In this document: positions 16,946-26,737 of the stretch, in pieces | How positions within the stretch are numbered: position 1 is the first letter of the stretch | How the letters are laid out: each line of letters begins with the position of its first letter | Made by a program: the position numbers and the translations under genes | Notes under the pieces: model-generated | The model's input: only the letters and a program-made list of their open reading frames with translations | Told to the model about the DNA's origin: nothing | Database searches by the model: none | Source of the DNA: Arcicella sp034519515 | Lineage (GTDB): Bacteria > Bacteroidota > Bacteroidia > Cytophagales > Spirosomataceae | Direction: 5' to 3' | Assembly: GCA_034519515.1 (NCBI GenBank) | Contig: JAXHOK010000053.1 | Span: forward strand, 124,001-188,000 | Length of the DNA stretch: 64,000 bases

Positions 16946-17321
16946 CTTGCGGCTTTTTTTATATATATTTTAATTATACTTCTCTTTATTTAGGACAAAA
17001 CTAATAAAACTATGTAAAATTCCAAAATATAATTTAAAAAAGTATAAAATAGTTATTGAACGGCTAAACAGGTATTTGAGAATTGTTGAATTGTAATATC
17101 CTAAGAAAATGAATTCTCAAATACTAAAATTTGAATCCATAAAATTTGTAGTTTTAAAAGAAATAGGACTTTTTTGAGTTTTCGATTTTTTGAGTGTTTC
17201 CCTACGACTTACAACTTAAAGACCTATAACTTTTACACAGTGTAAGAGGCGGAAAATCAACCTCCAACCCCCAAAACCTAACCTCTAACACCTATCTTTG
17301 TAATACTTTATCATAGAAAAA
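16946..17321. other. 376-bp gap between AraC regulator and cvpA
   Basis: No gene is seen. A 13-bp inverted repeat GTATTTGAGAATT (17072-17084) and its complement (17112-17124) could be an operator or hairpin. CTTACAACTTAAAGACC words near 17205-17230 belong to the intergenic word family. Confidence 0.5.
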
Positions 17322-17831
17322 ATGCAACTAATAGACATATTAATTCTCCTTCCAACGCTTTGGGGGGCGTATATTGGTTATCAGCGGGGTATCATCGTGG
17401 AAGTAATCTCTATTGCTGCCTTCGTGATTTCGGTGCTGATTGGTTTTCGAGTGCTGGGGTATGCCTCCGATTGGCTTTCGCCCTACATCAGCAACCGCCT
17501 TACCGAAAAATTAATGCCTTATATTGGCTTCGGGGCAGTATTCTTTCCGATTGTCTTTATGATAAACAAATTAGGTTGGGTATTGCGAAAATCTATCAGA
17601 TATACTGTTTTTGGTAGTTTTGATTCCCTTGCAGGGGCAATTGTGGGGGCATTTACGTGGGCATTTGGTATTAGTATTTTCATCTGGCTGGTTGCATCCA
17701 TCGGCATTAAATTTCCTGAAAAAGAAACGGCAAATACTTACTTATATCCTTTGGTAAAACCGCTTGCTCCGAAGGTGGTTGAGAAGGCAATTGACGTAGT
17801 GCCTCGGCAGATTGATAGGATGAGAGGATAG
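17322..17831 (+). CDS. CvpA family membrane protein
   Basis: The 169-residue protein has four predicted membrane segments and the CvpA-family start IDILILLPTLWGAYIGYQRG. Family members are inner-membrane proteins linked to colicin V production in E. coli and to envelope homeostasis. The biochemical role is unknown. It faces kup tail to tail across an abnormal non-coding block. Confidence 0.88.
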   Translation: MQLIDILILLPTLWGAYIGYQRGIIVEVISIAAFVISVLIGFRVLGYASDWLSPYISNRLTEKLMPYIGFGAVFFPIVFMINKLGWVLRKSIRYTVFGSFDSLAGAIVGAFTWAFGISIFIWLVASIGIKFPEKETANTYLYPLVKPLAPKVVEKAIDVVPRQIDRMRG

Positions 17832-18372
17832 ATTGTTAATGATTAATGCGTAATGATTAATGAGAAAATTTATCCATTAATCACTAAGGGAAAAGGAAAA
17901 AAATGAATGGGAAAAATTAGGGATTTAAGGGGGGGGGAAGGGGTAATGATATGGGGTATTTTCTAATTGATTATAAGATTTAAAATATTTATAATCCCGG
18001 AAAGATAATAATGGGCTAATATAAAAACAAAATTGAAAATAAAAAAAAAAAAAAAAAAAAATCCAAAGAAAATATAAATGGAATATATCAATTAAAAAAA
18101 TTATAGGGAAGGGTAATGGATTGAATTAAAGGAGAAAAACCAAAAAAGAACTAAAAAATAAAAAATAAAAAACAAACCAAGAAAAATAAAAAAAACAAAA
18201 AAAATCAAAATAAGGGAAGGTGGGAAAAATAAAAAATAAAAAAAAAAACTAAAAAAAAAAAAATATTATACTAAAAAAAAAAAAAATCAACAAAAAATAT
18301 GGTTTTTAATGCATTATAGAAAGAGAAAATCAAAAAACGAAATCCCTAATAAAACACATTAATCATTATACA
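17832..18372. other. Purine-rich low-complexity block inside a hairpin, probable assembly artefact
   Basis: From about 17885 to 18345 the + strand is almost only A and G, with runs of 8-9 G and up to about 20 A. Nothing similar occurs elsewhere in the window. The block sits between the arms of a TAATGATTAATG hairpin: left arm 17831-17863 and right arm about 18358-18383. A start of the right arm also appears at 17875-17883 before the sequence degenerates. The natural sequence may be a short terminator hairpin between cvpA and kup. No gene is present. Confidence 0.6.
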
Positions 18373-20319
18373 TTATTCAATCCGCTTCAATTTTACATTT
18401 TCCACAGGACGAATAATCAAAGGCACTTTTTCGATTTTCACGGCTGATGTGTCCAAACCAAACCATTTATCTTCCGATGGGGTGAAATCTTTGATGAAGA
18501 AATAGGCTTTCATAATCATACCTTCCACGAGTGAAAGTTGATTTTCAAATGAAAGGAATCTTTCCAATACTACAAAGCGGAAATCTCCAATCACGTTTTG
18601 CTTATTCAAAGATTCATATCTTGATGTAATATCGACTTCACCTTTTTTCACCATATCCTCCACTACTTTACGGAAGTAGAGGTTAATTTTTTGCTCTACC
18701 TTGAAACCTAATTTGAAATTAACCTTGATTATATCGTCTCTTTCAATGATATTCACTTTATATTCCATCGTATAGGGGTCGTCCATGGTATCCACGTGAA
18801 CGAACCAATAAATGTCCGCTCGTTTGGGGCGTTTCTGGAAGATGGAGTAAATAATTTTATTTTCAATATCGCTCGTGCGGGCAGCATTGGACATAAAAAC
18901 CAAGTGCGTAGCATATTTTGGAATACTCATATCTTGACTCAATTCTTTCAAAGGTTCGATATAATCCGTCATTTTCACGTATTCTGTCAAACGCATTTTG
19001 ATGATGTTGGCTCTGTACCAGACCACCATCAAACCCATAATCACAAACGCCATCATCAAGGAAACATAGCCACCGTGCATAAATTTGCGAAGGTTTGCCA
19101 CTAAAAACGCTCCTTCGATACTGGCATATACCAGAATAAAACCCACAACCCACCACATATCAAACTTCTTGATATGGAGATAATACGCCATCAGCGTGGT
19201 GGTCATCAACATCGTCATCGTGATTGCCAAACCATAAGCGGCTTCCATATTGGCAGATTCTTTGAACCATAAGACAACGCCTATACAACCCATCCACAAA
19301 AAGATATTCATACTTGGCACGTATAATTGTCCCTTTTGGTCAGAAGGATAATGCAAACGAACTTTGGGCCAAAAATTTAGGCGGATGGCTTCTGAAACCA
19401 AGGTAAACGAACCCGAAATCAAAGCCTGACTGGCAATAACCGCCGCTGCCGTGGCAATAACGATTCCGTAAATCAAGAACCAGTTGGGCATGAGTTCAAA
19501 GATAGGTTTACGCCCGTTTAATAATTCTCCTTTGTGGGCTACAAGCCACGCCCCTTGTCCAAAATATTGCAATAACAAACAAGTTTTTACGAAAATCCAA
19601 CTAATTCTGATGTTTCCCCGTCCGCAGTGTCCTAAGTCCGAATAAAGAGCTTCAGCACCCGTTGTACACAAAAAAACTGCCCCTAAAAGCCAAAAACCAC
19701 TTGTCCCACCGTGTGGATTCATGAGCATTTCGTAACCATAAAGAGGAGATAAAGCCCTAAAAATAGTCCAATCCTGTGCAATCCAATAAACGCCAAAGAA
19801 AGCCAACATCGAAAACCAAATCAACATGATGGGTCCAAAAGCACGCCCAACTACCTTAGTACCAAAGATTTGGAACATAAACAGACCCGTAATAATGGCA
19901 ATAACGATGGGAACAGTTTGGAGGTCTGGATAGATTTTGAGAAGTCCCTCAACCGCCGAAGCCACCGAAATTGGAGGCGTAATCACACCATCAGCAAGCA
20001 GAGTAGCCGCACCAATGATGGCAGGAATGGTTAGCCATTTAGCGTGCCTCCGCACGAGGGCAAAAAGTGCCAAAATACCACCTTCTCCACGATTATCTGC
20101 CCGAAGAATCAGAATAACGTATTTGAATGTAGTTTGTAAGGTGAGTGTCCAAAAGATACAAGAAAGTCCCCCCAAAACGGTTCTTTCATCAATTGCTTCT
20201 TTGTCAATGATTGACTGCATTACGTATAAAGGCGAAGTACCAATATCTCCGTAAATAATTCCCATCGCTACCAGCAGACCCGCTGCGGTGGCTTTGTCCA
20301 TGTTTTTGTTGTGTTCCAT
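18373..20319 (-). CDS. kup: Kup/HAK/KT-family potassium uptake protein
   Basis: The 648-residue protein has about 12 membrane segments followed by a cytoplasmic C-terminal domain (about 450-648). Family hallmarks are GIIYGDIGTSPLYVMQSII at the N-terminus and DNRGEGGILALFALVRR. Kup is a proton-coupled low-affinity potassium importer. It is transcribed alone. Confidence 0.95.
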   Translation of the reverse strand: MEHNKNMDKATAAGLLVAMGIIYGDIGTSPLYVMQSIIDKEAIDERTVLGGLSCIFWTLTLQTTFKYVILILRADNRGEGGILALFALVRRHAKWLTIPAIIGAATLLADGVITPPISVASAVEGLLKIYPDLQTVPIVIAIITGLFMFQIFGTKVVGRAFGPIMLIWFSMLAFFGVYWIAQDWTIFRALSPLYGYEMLMNPHGGTSGFWLLGAVFLCTTGAEALYSDLGHCGRGNIRISWIFVKTCLLLQYFGQGAWLVAHKGELLNGRKPIFELMPNWFLIYGIVIATAAAVIASQALISGSFTLVSEAIRLNFWPKVRLHYPSDQKGQLYVPSMNIFLWMGCIGVVLWFKESANMEAAYGLAITMTMLMTTTLMAYYLHIKKFDMWWVVGFILVYASIEGAFLVANLRKFMHGGYVSLMMAFVIMGLMVVWYRANIIKMRLTEYVKMTDYIEPLKELSQDMSIPKYATHLVFMSNAARTSDIENKIIYSIFQKRPKRADIYWFVHVDTMDDPYTMEYKVNIIERDDIIKVNFKLGFKVEQKINLYFRKVVEDMVKKGEVDITSRYESLNKQNVIGDFRFVVLERFLSFENQLSLVEGMIMKAYFFIKDFTPSEDKWFGLDTSAVKIEKVPLIIRPVENVKLKRIE

Positions 20320-20683
20320 AAAACAGTGTACAGGTTATTGGTTATTGGTTAATTGGAAATTCATAACTAATAAATAATAACCGATTCTCAAATTTATTTT
20401 AGGGGTTAAAAATTGATGGGGCAATATTACGATATATTGAATATTAAAAGCAAATTTATATGATTTTAGATTTTTGAACTTTAATTTTAATTTTTATAAA
20501 TAATTGGAAATCAATTATTTACATTTTTATAAAGTATTCTTTTTAAAACTAAAATTACTGTACCACTAAACAATACTTGACAGGAGTCAACAACCAGCTA
20601 TGCCATGTAAATGAAAAAGAGGTGAAAACAGTAGATGTTGTGGTGAAAAACTTTAATTTTGATAAAAATAAACTTTGAAATTC
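20320..20683. other. 364-bp divergent promoter region (kup / esterase)
   Basis: The stretch is AT-rich with no gene, terminator or repeat that I can support. Promoters for kup (minus) and the secreted esterase (plus) must lie here. Confidence 0.5.
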
Positions 20684-22387
20684 ATGAAAAAATTTTACTT
20701 CATCATGCTATTGTTTGTGTCGTCATTGGCGATGGCACAAACCAATTTTTCGGTAAAATTTCCTGCATCTGGCTCGCTTGATGGTAGGTTACTTTTGTTA
20801 CTCGCTAAAAACGATAAATCTGAGCCACGTTTTCAAGTGCTGGATGGTCACGAAACGCAATTAGTTTTTGGGTTGAATTTGGATAATCATCCTTCGGCAA
20901 CACCCAAAGTTATGAATGTTACCAATACTTTTGGCTATCCTATTGAAGCTCTGAAAGATATTCCTGCGGGGGAATATTATGTGCAGGTTTTACTGCATAA
21001 ATACGAAATATTCAAGCGAAAAGATGGAAAAATTGTGAAACTGCCCATGGATAGGGGCGAAGGACAACAATGGAATTTAGCCCCTGGGAATATCTATTCA
21101 AAACCCGTGAAGATTTTGATAAACCCGAAAATCACCCAAAATTTCTCAATAACACTCGACCAAACAATTCCGCCCATCGAGGAACCCAAAGACACAAAGT
21201 ACATTAAGCATATCAAAATTCAAAGTAAACTTTTGACTGAATTTTGGGGGCGACCAATGTATTTGGGGGCTCACATTCTACTACCCGAAGGTTTTGACGA
21301 ACACAAAGAAGTGAAATATCCGTTGGCAGTTTTTCATGGGCATTTTCCGAGTGATTTTGATGGTTTCCGCACCACTCCACCCGATGAAAATCTGCCAAAT
21401 AACTATAATTCACGCTTCAAGATTTATGGGTATGATAAAATCGTTCAGCAAGAAGCCTTCGATTTTTATAAAATGTGGACTGGTCCGAATTTTCCGAGAG
21501 TTTTAGCCATCGAAATTCAGCACGCTTGCCCTTACTACGATGATTCCTATGCCGTCAATTCGGAAAGTATTGGACCTTATGGAGATGCTATTACTTACGA
21601 GCTAATTCCCCATATCGAAAAACAATTTCGGGGCATTGGCGAAGGCTGGGCAAGGTTCACTTATGGTGGCTCAACTGGCGGCTGGGAGGCTTTGGCGGTG
21701 CAAGTAAAATACCCCAAAGAATACGGCGGTTGCTACGCCGCTTGTCCTGACCCGATAGATTTTCGGGCGTTTACGACCGTCAATATTTATGAAGATAAAA
21801 ATGCTTATTTCTATGAAAGTCAGTTTAAACCAACACCTCGACCTGGGCATCGTGATTATTTAGGACAAATTTCGGCAACGCTGAAAGATATGAATATGCG
21901 AGAATTGGCTCTCGGCACAAATTCGAGGGGTGGGCAACAATGGGATATTTGGGAAGCCGTTTATTCGCCCGTTGGGAAGGATGGCTATCCGCAACCAATA
22001 TGGGACAAAAAAACGGGCTTAATTGATAAAAAAGTGGCAGAATATTGGCGGGAAAACTACGATTTGACTTATATTTTGAAACGTGATTGGCAAAAAAATG
22101 GCGAACAGTGGCGTGGAAAAATCAGAATTTACTGTGGCGATATGGACAATTTTTATCTAAATAATGCCGTCTATTTAGCCGAAGCCGAACTGAAAAACCT
22201 CAATAGCCCAACCTACGAAGGTGAAGTGGATTATGGCGATCGTGCCGAACATTGCTGGAACGGCGACCACTCCCAACCAAATTACATTAGTCGGTTACGT
22301 TACCACCGAATGTTTATCCCAAAATGGACGGAAGACATGAAAAAAACGGCTCCCAAAGGCGTAGATTTGACGAGTTGGAAATATTGA
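20684..22387 (+). CDS. Secreted alpha/beta-hydrolase esterase (about 567 aa)
   Basis: The start is placed at ATG 20684, because the frame upstream offers only a TTG. A signal peptide (MKKFYFIMLLFVSSLAMAQ) is followed by an N-terminal beta-rich domain (about 25-165) and a putative esterase domain. The nucleophile elbow is YGGSTGG with Ser about 330. The substrate is unknown, and the large secreted form suggests an esterase acting on polymers in the periplasm or outside. A bidirectional terminator follows at once. Confidence 0.8.
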   Translation: MKKFYFIMLLFVSSLAMAQTNFSVKFPASGSLDGRLLLLLAKNDKSEPRFQVLDGHETQLVFGLNLDNHPSATPKVMNVTNTFGYPIEALKDIPAGEYYVQVLLHKYEIFKRKDGKIVKLPMDRGEGQQWNLAPGNIYSKPVKILINPKITQNFSITLDQTIPPIEEPKDTKYIKHIKIQSKLLTEFWGRPMYLGAHILLPEGFDEHKEVKYPLAVFHGHFPSDFDGFRTTPPDENLPNNYNSRFKIYGYDKIVQQEAFDFYKMWTGPNFPRVLAIEIQHACPYYDDSYAVNSESIGPYGDAITYELIPHIEKQFRGIGEGWARFTYGGSTGGWEALAVQVKYPKEYGGCYAACPDPIDFRAFTTVNIYEDKNAYFYESQFKPTPRPGHRDYLGQISATLKDMNMRELALGTNSRGGQQWDIWEAVYSPVGKDGYPQPIWDKKTGLIDKKVAEYWRENYDLTYILKRDWQKNGEQWRGKIRIYCGDMDNFYLNNAVYLAEAELKNLNSPTYEGEVDYGDRAEHCWNGDHSQPNYISRLRYHRMFIPKWTEDMKKTAPKGVDLTSWKY

Positions 22388-22390
22388 TAA

Positions 22391-22430
22391 ATAAGCAAAA
22401 AGCCCCGAGAATTCGAGGCTTTTTGCTTAT
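22391..22430. terminator. Bidirectional terminator
   Basis: ATAAGCAAAAAGCC (22391-22404) pairs with GGCTTTTTGCTTAT (22417-22430). The A and T tracts serve both the esterase (+) and the pseudouridine synthase (-). Confidence 0.85.
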
Positions 22431-22436
22431 ACACTT

Positions 22437-23249
22437 TTATTTAAAAAACTTCAATTTCACAACTTCCTTCTCATTCAAAAAACGCCATGAACCTCTTGGT
22501 AAGTCTTTTTTGGTTAATCCTGCGAAAGTAGTTCGGTCAAGTTTCAAAACATCATAACCCAAAGATTCAAACATACGTCTCACGATTCGGTTACGTCCCG
22601 AGTGAATCTTGATGCCAACCACCATGCCATCGGGTGTAACAATTCCTAATTCATCCGCTTTAATTTCCCCGTCTTCGAGGGTTACACCTTTCAAAATTTG
22701 GTCGAAATGTTCTTGGGTCAAAGGCTTATCAATTTCTACTTGATACAGCTTTTCGATTTCGTTGGAAGGATGTGTTAATTTATCCGCCAATTCACCGTCA
22801 TTGGTCAAAAGCAACAAACCTGTGGTGTTTCTGTCCAAACGTCCTACGGGATAAATTCTTTCCTCACAGGCATTTTTCACTAAATCCATGACGGTTTTAC
22901 GTTCTTCGGGGTCTTCGGTGGTGGTGATGAAATCTTTTGGTTTATTTACCAAAACATACACCATTTTCTCACGACTCAGCTTTTTGTTACCATATTTTAC
23001 AATATCACCAGGTTGAACTTGATAACCCATTTCTGTAATTACCACACCATTCACTCTGATTTCACCCGTTTTGATAATATCATCCGCCTCACGACGTGAG
23101 CATATTCCCGCATTGGCAATATAACGATTCAAACGAACTTCACTACTTTTCTTTTCAGAAGCCACCATTTTGCGTTGAACGCTCTTGGGGGCGGATGATT
23201 TATATTCGTCTAACTTATAATTAGGAGTCCATTTTTCAGACTGTTCCAC
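22437..23249 (-). CDS. RluB/RsuA-type 23S rRNA pseudouridine synthase (catalytic part)
   Basis: The protein has an S4 RNA-binding domain (RLNRYIANAGICSRREADDII) and a pseudouridine synthase domain with the catalytic motif YPVGRLDRNTTGLLLLTNDG (Asp in GRLD). The listed start is a GTG at 23249, and the frame stays open upstream to a stop at 23535-23537. That upstream part encodes the same basic-acidic repeats as the next feature, so the original gene probably ran to 24443 and was broken by small indels. An internal ATG (MVASEKK) is another possible start. Confidence 0.85.
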   Translation of the reverse strand: MEQSEKWTPNYKLDEYKSSAPKSVQRKMVASEKKSSEVRLNRYIANAGICSRREADDIIKTGEIRVNGVVITEMGYQVQPGDIVKYGNKKLSREKMVYVLVNKPKDFITTTEDPEERKTVMDLVKNACEERIYPVGRLDRNTTGLLLLTNDGELADKLTHPSNEIEKLYQVEIDKPLTQEHFDQILKGVTLEDGEIKADELGIVTPDGMVVGIKIHSGRNRIVRRMFESLGYDVLKLDRTTFAGLTKKDLPRGSWRFLNEKEVVKLKFFK

Positions 23250-23392
23250 TGGGCGGTGGGCTTTGTAGAGATTATCTCCCCCGAAATTTGCCTTTGCCGA
23301 ACCCGTAGTTTTCTCCTTCTTTTCGTATCTTCCTTGGGGCTTATCGCTATAAGATTTCTTTTCACCGTAAGGTTTACGCTCTCCATCAAAAG

Positions 23393-24320
23393 GCTTTCTT
23401 TCCGAACGTTCGCCGTAAGGTTTACGCTCTCCGTCAAATGGTTTTCTTTCGCCCGAATTAAAATCTCTTCTTTCTGGTCGATTTTCGTAAGGATACCCGT
23501 CGGCCGCCCACCACTCTCCCCTTATCGGTTTCTTTCACCCTCAATCGGTTTTCTTTCCGAACGCTCTCCGTAATGGTTTACGCTCTCCATCAAACGATTT
23601 TCTTTCTGAACGCTCTCCGTATGGTTTACGCTCGCCATCAAAAGGCTTTCTTTCTCCCGAATTAAAATCTCTTCTCTCTCCTCTATTATCTGATGAATAC
23701 GGTTTTCTTTCGCCCGAATTAAAATCTCTTCTCTCTCCTCTATTATCTGATGAATAAGGTTTTCTTTCACCATCAAACGATTTTCTTTCTGAACGCTCTC
23801 CGTATGGTTTACGCTCGCCATCAAATGGCTTTCTTTCTCCCGAATTAAAATCTCTTCTCTCTCCTCTATTATCTGATGAATACGGTTTTCTTTCACCATC
23901 AAACGGTTTTCTTTCCGAACGCTCTCCGTATGGTTTACGCTCTCCATCAAACGATTTTCTTTCTGAACGCTCTCCGTATGGTTTACGCTCTCCATCAAAT
24001 GGCTTTCTTTCTCCTGAATTAAAATCTCTTCTCTCTCCTCTATTATCTGATGAATAAGGTTTTCTTTCACCATCAAACGGTTTTCTTTCTGAACGTTCTC
24101 CGTAAGGTTTTCTTTCGCCTGAATTAAAATCTCTCCTCTCTCCTCTGCTATCTGATGAATAAGGTTTTCTCTCTCCCGAATTAAAATCTCTCCTCTCTCC
24201 TCTGCTATCTGATGAATAAGATTTTCTCTCTCCCGAATTAAAATCTCTCCTCTCTCCTCTGTTATCTGATGAGTACGGTTTCCTTTCTCCGTCAAATGGC
24301 TTTGTATCACCCCTTTTATC
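23393..24320 (-). repeat. Tandem coding repeats, RGERRDFNSGERK / PFDGERKPYGERSERK
   Basis: Two alternating modules make up a long hydrophilic N-terminal extension. The RGERRDFNSGERK module occurs seven times in the 300-codon frame. Unit lengths are multiples of three, which also keeps a second frame open across the region. Such arrays are prone to recombination and to sequencing or assembly slips. Confidence 0.9.
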
Positions 24321-24443
24321 TGAATCGTAGGTCTTTCTGGGTACTACTTCACGTCCCAATTCACGGTTCAATTCGTCTTTTCTCTGACGAGTGTTTTCTC
24401 TTCTTTCGAAGGACAAATCTTCTTTTTCGATTCGCTTTCTCAT
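23541..24443 (-). CDS. Repeat-rich N-terminal extension of the pseudouridine synthase (frameshifted)
   Basis: The 300-residue frame starts MRKRIEKEDLSFERRENTR and consists mostly of the repeats, then ends in a non-repeat tail KPLRRAFGKKTD. In that tail the repeat word CCATACGG reads CCATTACGG (near 23572), a one-base insertion. In the next frame the repeat KPYGERSERKP resumes, then meets a stop at 23522-23524. A further slip near 23500 would join it to the catalytic frame. Bacteroidota enzymes of this family often carry such charged extensions, likely binding rRNA. It is either a decayed fusion or an artefact. Confidence 0.6.
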   Translation of the reverse strand: MRKRIEKEDLSFERRENTRQRKDELNRELGREVVPRKTYDSDKRGDTKPFDGERKPYSSDNRGERRDFNSGERKSYSSDSRGERRDFNSGERKPYSSDSRGERRDFNSGERKPYGERSERKPFDGERKPYSSDNRGERRDFNSGERKPFDGERKPYGERSERKSFDGERKPYGERSERKPFDGERKPYSSDNRGERRDFNSGERKPFDGERKPYGERSERKSFDGERKPYSSDNRGERRDFNSGERKPYSSDNRGERRDFNSGERKPFDGERKPYGERSERKSFDGERKPLRRAFGKKTD

Positions 24444-24543
24444 GTTTCTTTTTGTTAAAATATTGCAACATCACTGCTGTAAAATAATTTTATTCTTTAA
24501 TACTAAAATTGGAGATAAGTCTCTGATTTTCAGTAAATAAAAA

Positions 24544-24563
24544 AGCCGTTTCTTTCAACGGCT
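24544..24563 (-). terminator. Intrinsic terminator (minus strand)
   Basis: AGCCGTT and AACGGCT pair over a 6-nt loop. On the minus strand the stem is followed by a T tract, so it likely ends the transcript of the beta-barrel gene at 24748-25356. The rest of the 24444-24747 gap shows no gene. Confidence 0.75.
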
Positions 24564-24747
24564 CGCAAAGGTACGATAAATTTTAAAGATAGAAAACTGT
24601 TTATAGTACAATTTTTTGCAACTGTGAGGTGTGAGCATTAAGCATTGAGGTAAGTAAAACTATTGCAAAGATTAAAAGGCACAGCGTACCATCAACATTT
24701 TAATATCTGTGTAATTCATCTCTCACTGTTCATGCCTCATCGCTAAA

Positions 24748-25356
24748 TTATTTCTTCCCCCCAAAACTAAACGAGACATACGCTTGGATTCCAGTGTTTT
24801 TCATCTGAAAATAATCAGAGAAATTATTATTTCCCAATGAAAAATCTTTATTAACATTAGTCATACCTAAGTAATAACGCCCACCGATGGATACATTTTC
24901 AGTAGCTTTAAACTCCATGCCTGCCACTGCCCCAGCGTCAATATCATGAAATAATCCGTTATAAGTAATTGAAAATAAATCACTTACCACACCCACTCGT
25001 GAATTGACCATGTAACTCACCTGTGGGCCAACTTGTAATTGCAATTGCTCTGTTACGGGAAAAGTTACCAAGACGGGTAACGACAAATAATGAATTCCTA
25101 CATTACCCACGCCCGCCACACGAAAGCCCTGCATAGAATATAAAAGCTCAGGTTGCAAACCAATTTTTTCAGTCAGCATTAAATCCTTCACCGCAATACC
25201 CGCATGAAAAGTGCCTTTTGGGGTAAAAATATTAGCGGGTTCGGGTGAAACTAAAACGTTGGAATGAGTATATCCCGCTTTGAAAGCAACACTTTGAGCA
25301 TTGATATTGGTATAAGCGATAACTGAAAGGGCGATGGCTGCAATTAACTTTTTCAT
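24748..25356 (-). CDS. PorT-like outer-membrane beta-barrel protein
   Basis: The 202-residue product has a cleavable signal peptide (MKKLIAAIALSVIAYTNINA) and a series of alternating amphipathic strands ending in an aromatic-rich strand (IQAYVSFSFGGKK). It resembles the small outer-membrane beta-barrel (OmpX/PorT-like) families of Bacteroidota. No specific function is known. It has its own terminator at 24544-24563. Confidence 0.8.
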   Translation of the reverse strand: MKKLIAAIALSVIAYTNINAQSVAFKAGYTHSNVLVSPEPANIFTPKGTFHAGIAVKDLMLTEKIGLQPELLYSMQGFRVAGVGNVGIHYLSLPVLVTFPVTEQLQLQVGPQVSYMVNSRVGVVSDLFSITYNGLFHDIDAGAVAGMEFKATENVSIGGRYYLGMTNVNKDFSLGNNNFSDYFQMKNTGIQAYVSFSFGGKK

Positions 25357-25548
25357 GATTTCTGTTCGTTTAAGATTGGTTTAAAATTCTAATCTGAACT
25401 TATAACGACAGAAGTCTTCGGAGGTAAGTTAATGAAACGTTAATGCTTGTTAAGGAGATGTTAATGGTAAAGTAATAAAGAAAATGCTCAATTATTGAAC
25501 GCTTTACAAGTTCAATAATTGAGCATTAAATAATTGATAATCAGTTAT

Positions 25549-25932
25549 TTATTCTTTATTTGAGATATTATTTTTCTTATCCAAATTCATCTGATAAAAA
25601 TAAGAAGCTAAAAGACCTAATCCTCCGAAAATAAATATCATCGAAAAATGGGCAACTTCACCATCAATATTTGTTAAACTTTCTAACAAAGAACCCATTA
25701 ATAAACCTATTCCAAAACCAACCAATACAAAGCCAATCCCTAAAAATTTGCTTGGATCAATTTGTTTTGAAACTCTTTTTGATTGCTCAAATGGATTCAT
25801 TCCCTTAGCAATCATCGCCATTCTTTCATCATTTTCATATTTACGAGAGAAAATAACCATTGAAAAAAAGCCAATTGTTCCAACTATTGGAATTAACATT
25901 CCTACAATTGGTATTATGTTTCCGTCTATCAT
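25549..25932 (-). CDS. Small inner-membrane protein (DUF6249-like)
   Basis: The 127-residue protein has three hydrophobic segments: about 8-28, about 62-85 and about 95-112. A central charged loop carries KYENDERMAMIAKGMNPFE. This pattern matches a Bacteroidota family often found near ECF sigma factors. An ECF sigma gene lies 230 bp away in the opposite direction. Function is unknown. Confidence 0.75.
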   Translation of the reverse strand: MIDGNIIPIVGMLIPIVGTIGFFSMVIFSRKYENDERMAMIAKGMNPFEQSKRVSKQIDPSKFLGIGFVLVGFGIGLLMGSLLESLTNIDGEVAHFSMIFIFGGLGLLASYFYQMNLDKKNNISNKE

Positions 25933-26165
25933 GTTCTTAAATTTTAAATTGTTAATTAATTTCTGGGGATATGATGTAACTTGTTTTAGAAAGGTTACAG
26001 TTTGAAGTTACTAAGTTTTTAAGTTGGCAGGTTTTTAAGTCAGAGGCAGCTTGTAAACATCTGGTAAACAATTACTTATAAATATTTTATTTATCAACTT
26101 AGTAACTTAAAAATTAACAACTTCCATCCTGTAACCTTTCCCTCCAAACCCGCATCTAACCAATT

Positions 26166-26735
26166 GTGAAAACCAACGAAACAGATAATTCCATTATTGA
26201 ACGTATTTTGGCTGGCGATAAGTCGGGTTATCGAGACCTTGCTAATCGTCATAGAGACTATGCCTTCACGGTGGCGTATAAAATTGCGGGAACACGGGAA
26301 GATGCCGAAGAAATTGCTCAGGATGCCTTTATTCAAGCATTTCAGGCATTGAGTTCATTTAATCAAGAGGCAAAATTTACGACCTGGTTTTACAGAATTG
26401 TCTTTAATGCGGCGTTGATGTTTAAACGTAAAAATAGAATCCAAACCGAAAATATTGAGACTTCTCAAACGGCTCAACTCGCTTCGGCAGATACAGATAA
26501 CGACCTCAAAATCAAGGAACAACGACAATATATTCAGAAAGCACTCAATCATTTATCGCCCGATGATGTTACGGTGATAACTTTGTTTTATTTGAAAGAA
26601 CAATCCTTAGAAGAAATAGCTCAAGTTGTAGGAACTTCTGCCGAAACCATCAAAGTAAAACTGTGCCGAGCCAGAAAAAGGTTGGCGGAGGAAATGAAAA
26701 GAATATTAGGGAACGAAGTGAAAACGTTAATATAA
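26166..26735 (+). CDS. ECF-type RNA polymerase sigma factor
   Basis: The 189-residue protein contains sigma-70 region 2 (GYRDLANRHRDYAFTVAYKI, with DAEEIAQDAFIQAFQAL) and region 4 (SLEEIAQVVGTSAETIKVKL). There is no region 1 or 3, as expected for ECF sigma factors. The likely start is a GTG at 26166. The next gene begins 2 bp after the stop, so the pair forms an operon and the partner may be its regulator. A hairpin of TTACTAAGTTTTTAAG words lies upstream (about 26005-26130). Confidence 0.92.
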   Translation: MKTNETDNSIIERILAGDKSGYRDLANRHRDYAFTVAYKIAGTREDAEEIAQDAFIQAFQALSSFNQEAKFTTWFYRIVFNAALMFKRKNRIQTENIETSQTAQLASADTDNDLKIKEQRQYIQKALNHLSPDDVTVITLFYLKEQSLEEIAQVVGTSAETIKVKLCRARKRLAEEMKRILGNEVKTLI

Positions 26736-26737
26736 AC

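Noticed and set aside
23522..24310. 262-codon frame overlapping the repeat-rich gene
   Set aside because: It is a second open frame produced by repeat units that are multiples of three. Its sequence has no start context and no known pattern. The other frame has a proper start and a composition typical of such extensions.
23393..24320. CRISPR-like array
   Set aside because: The repeats are coding, adjacent and of uneven modules without unique spacers, and no cas gene is present.
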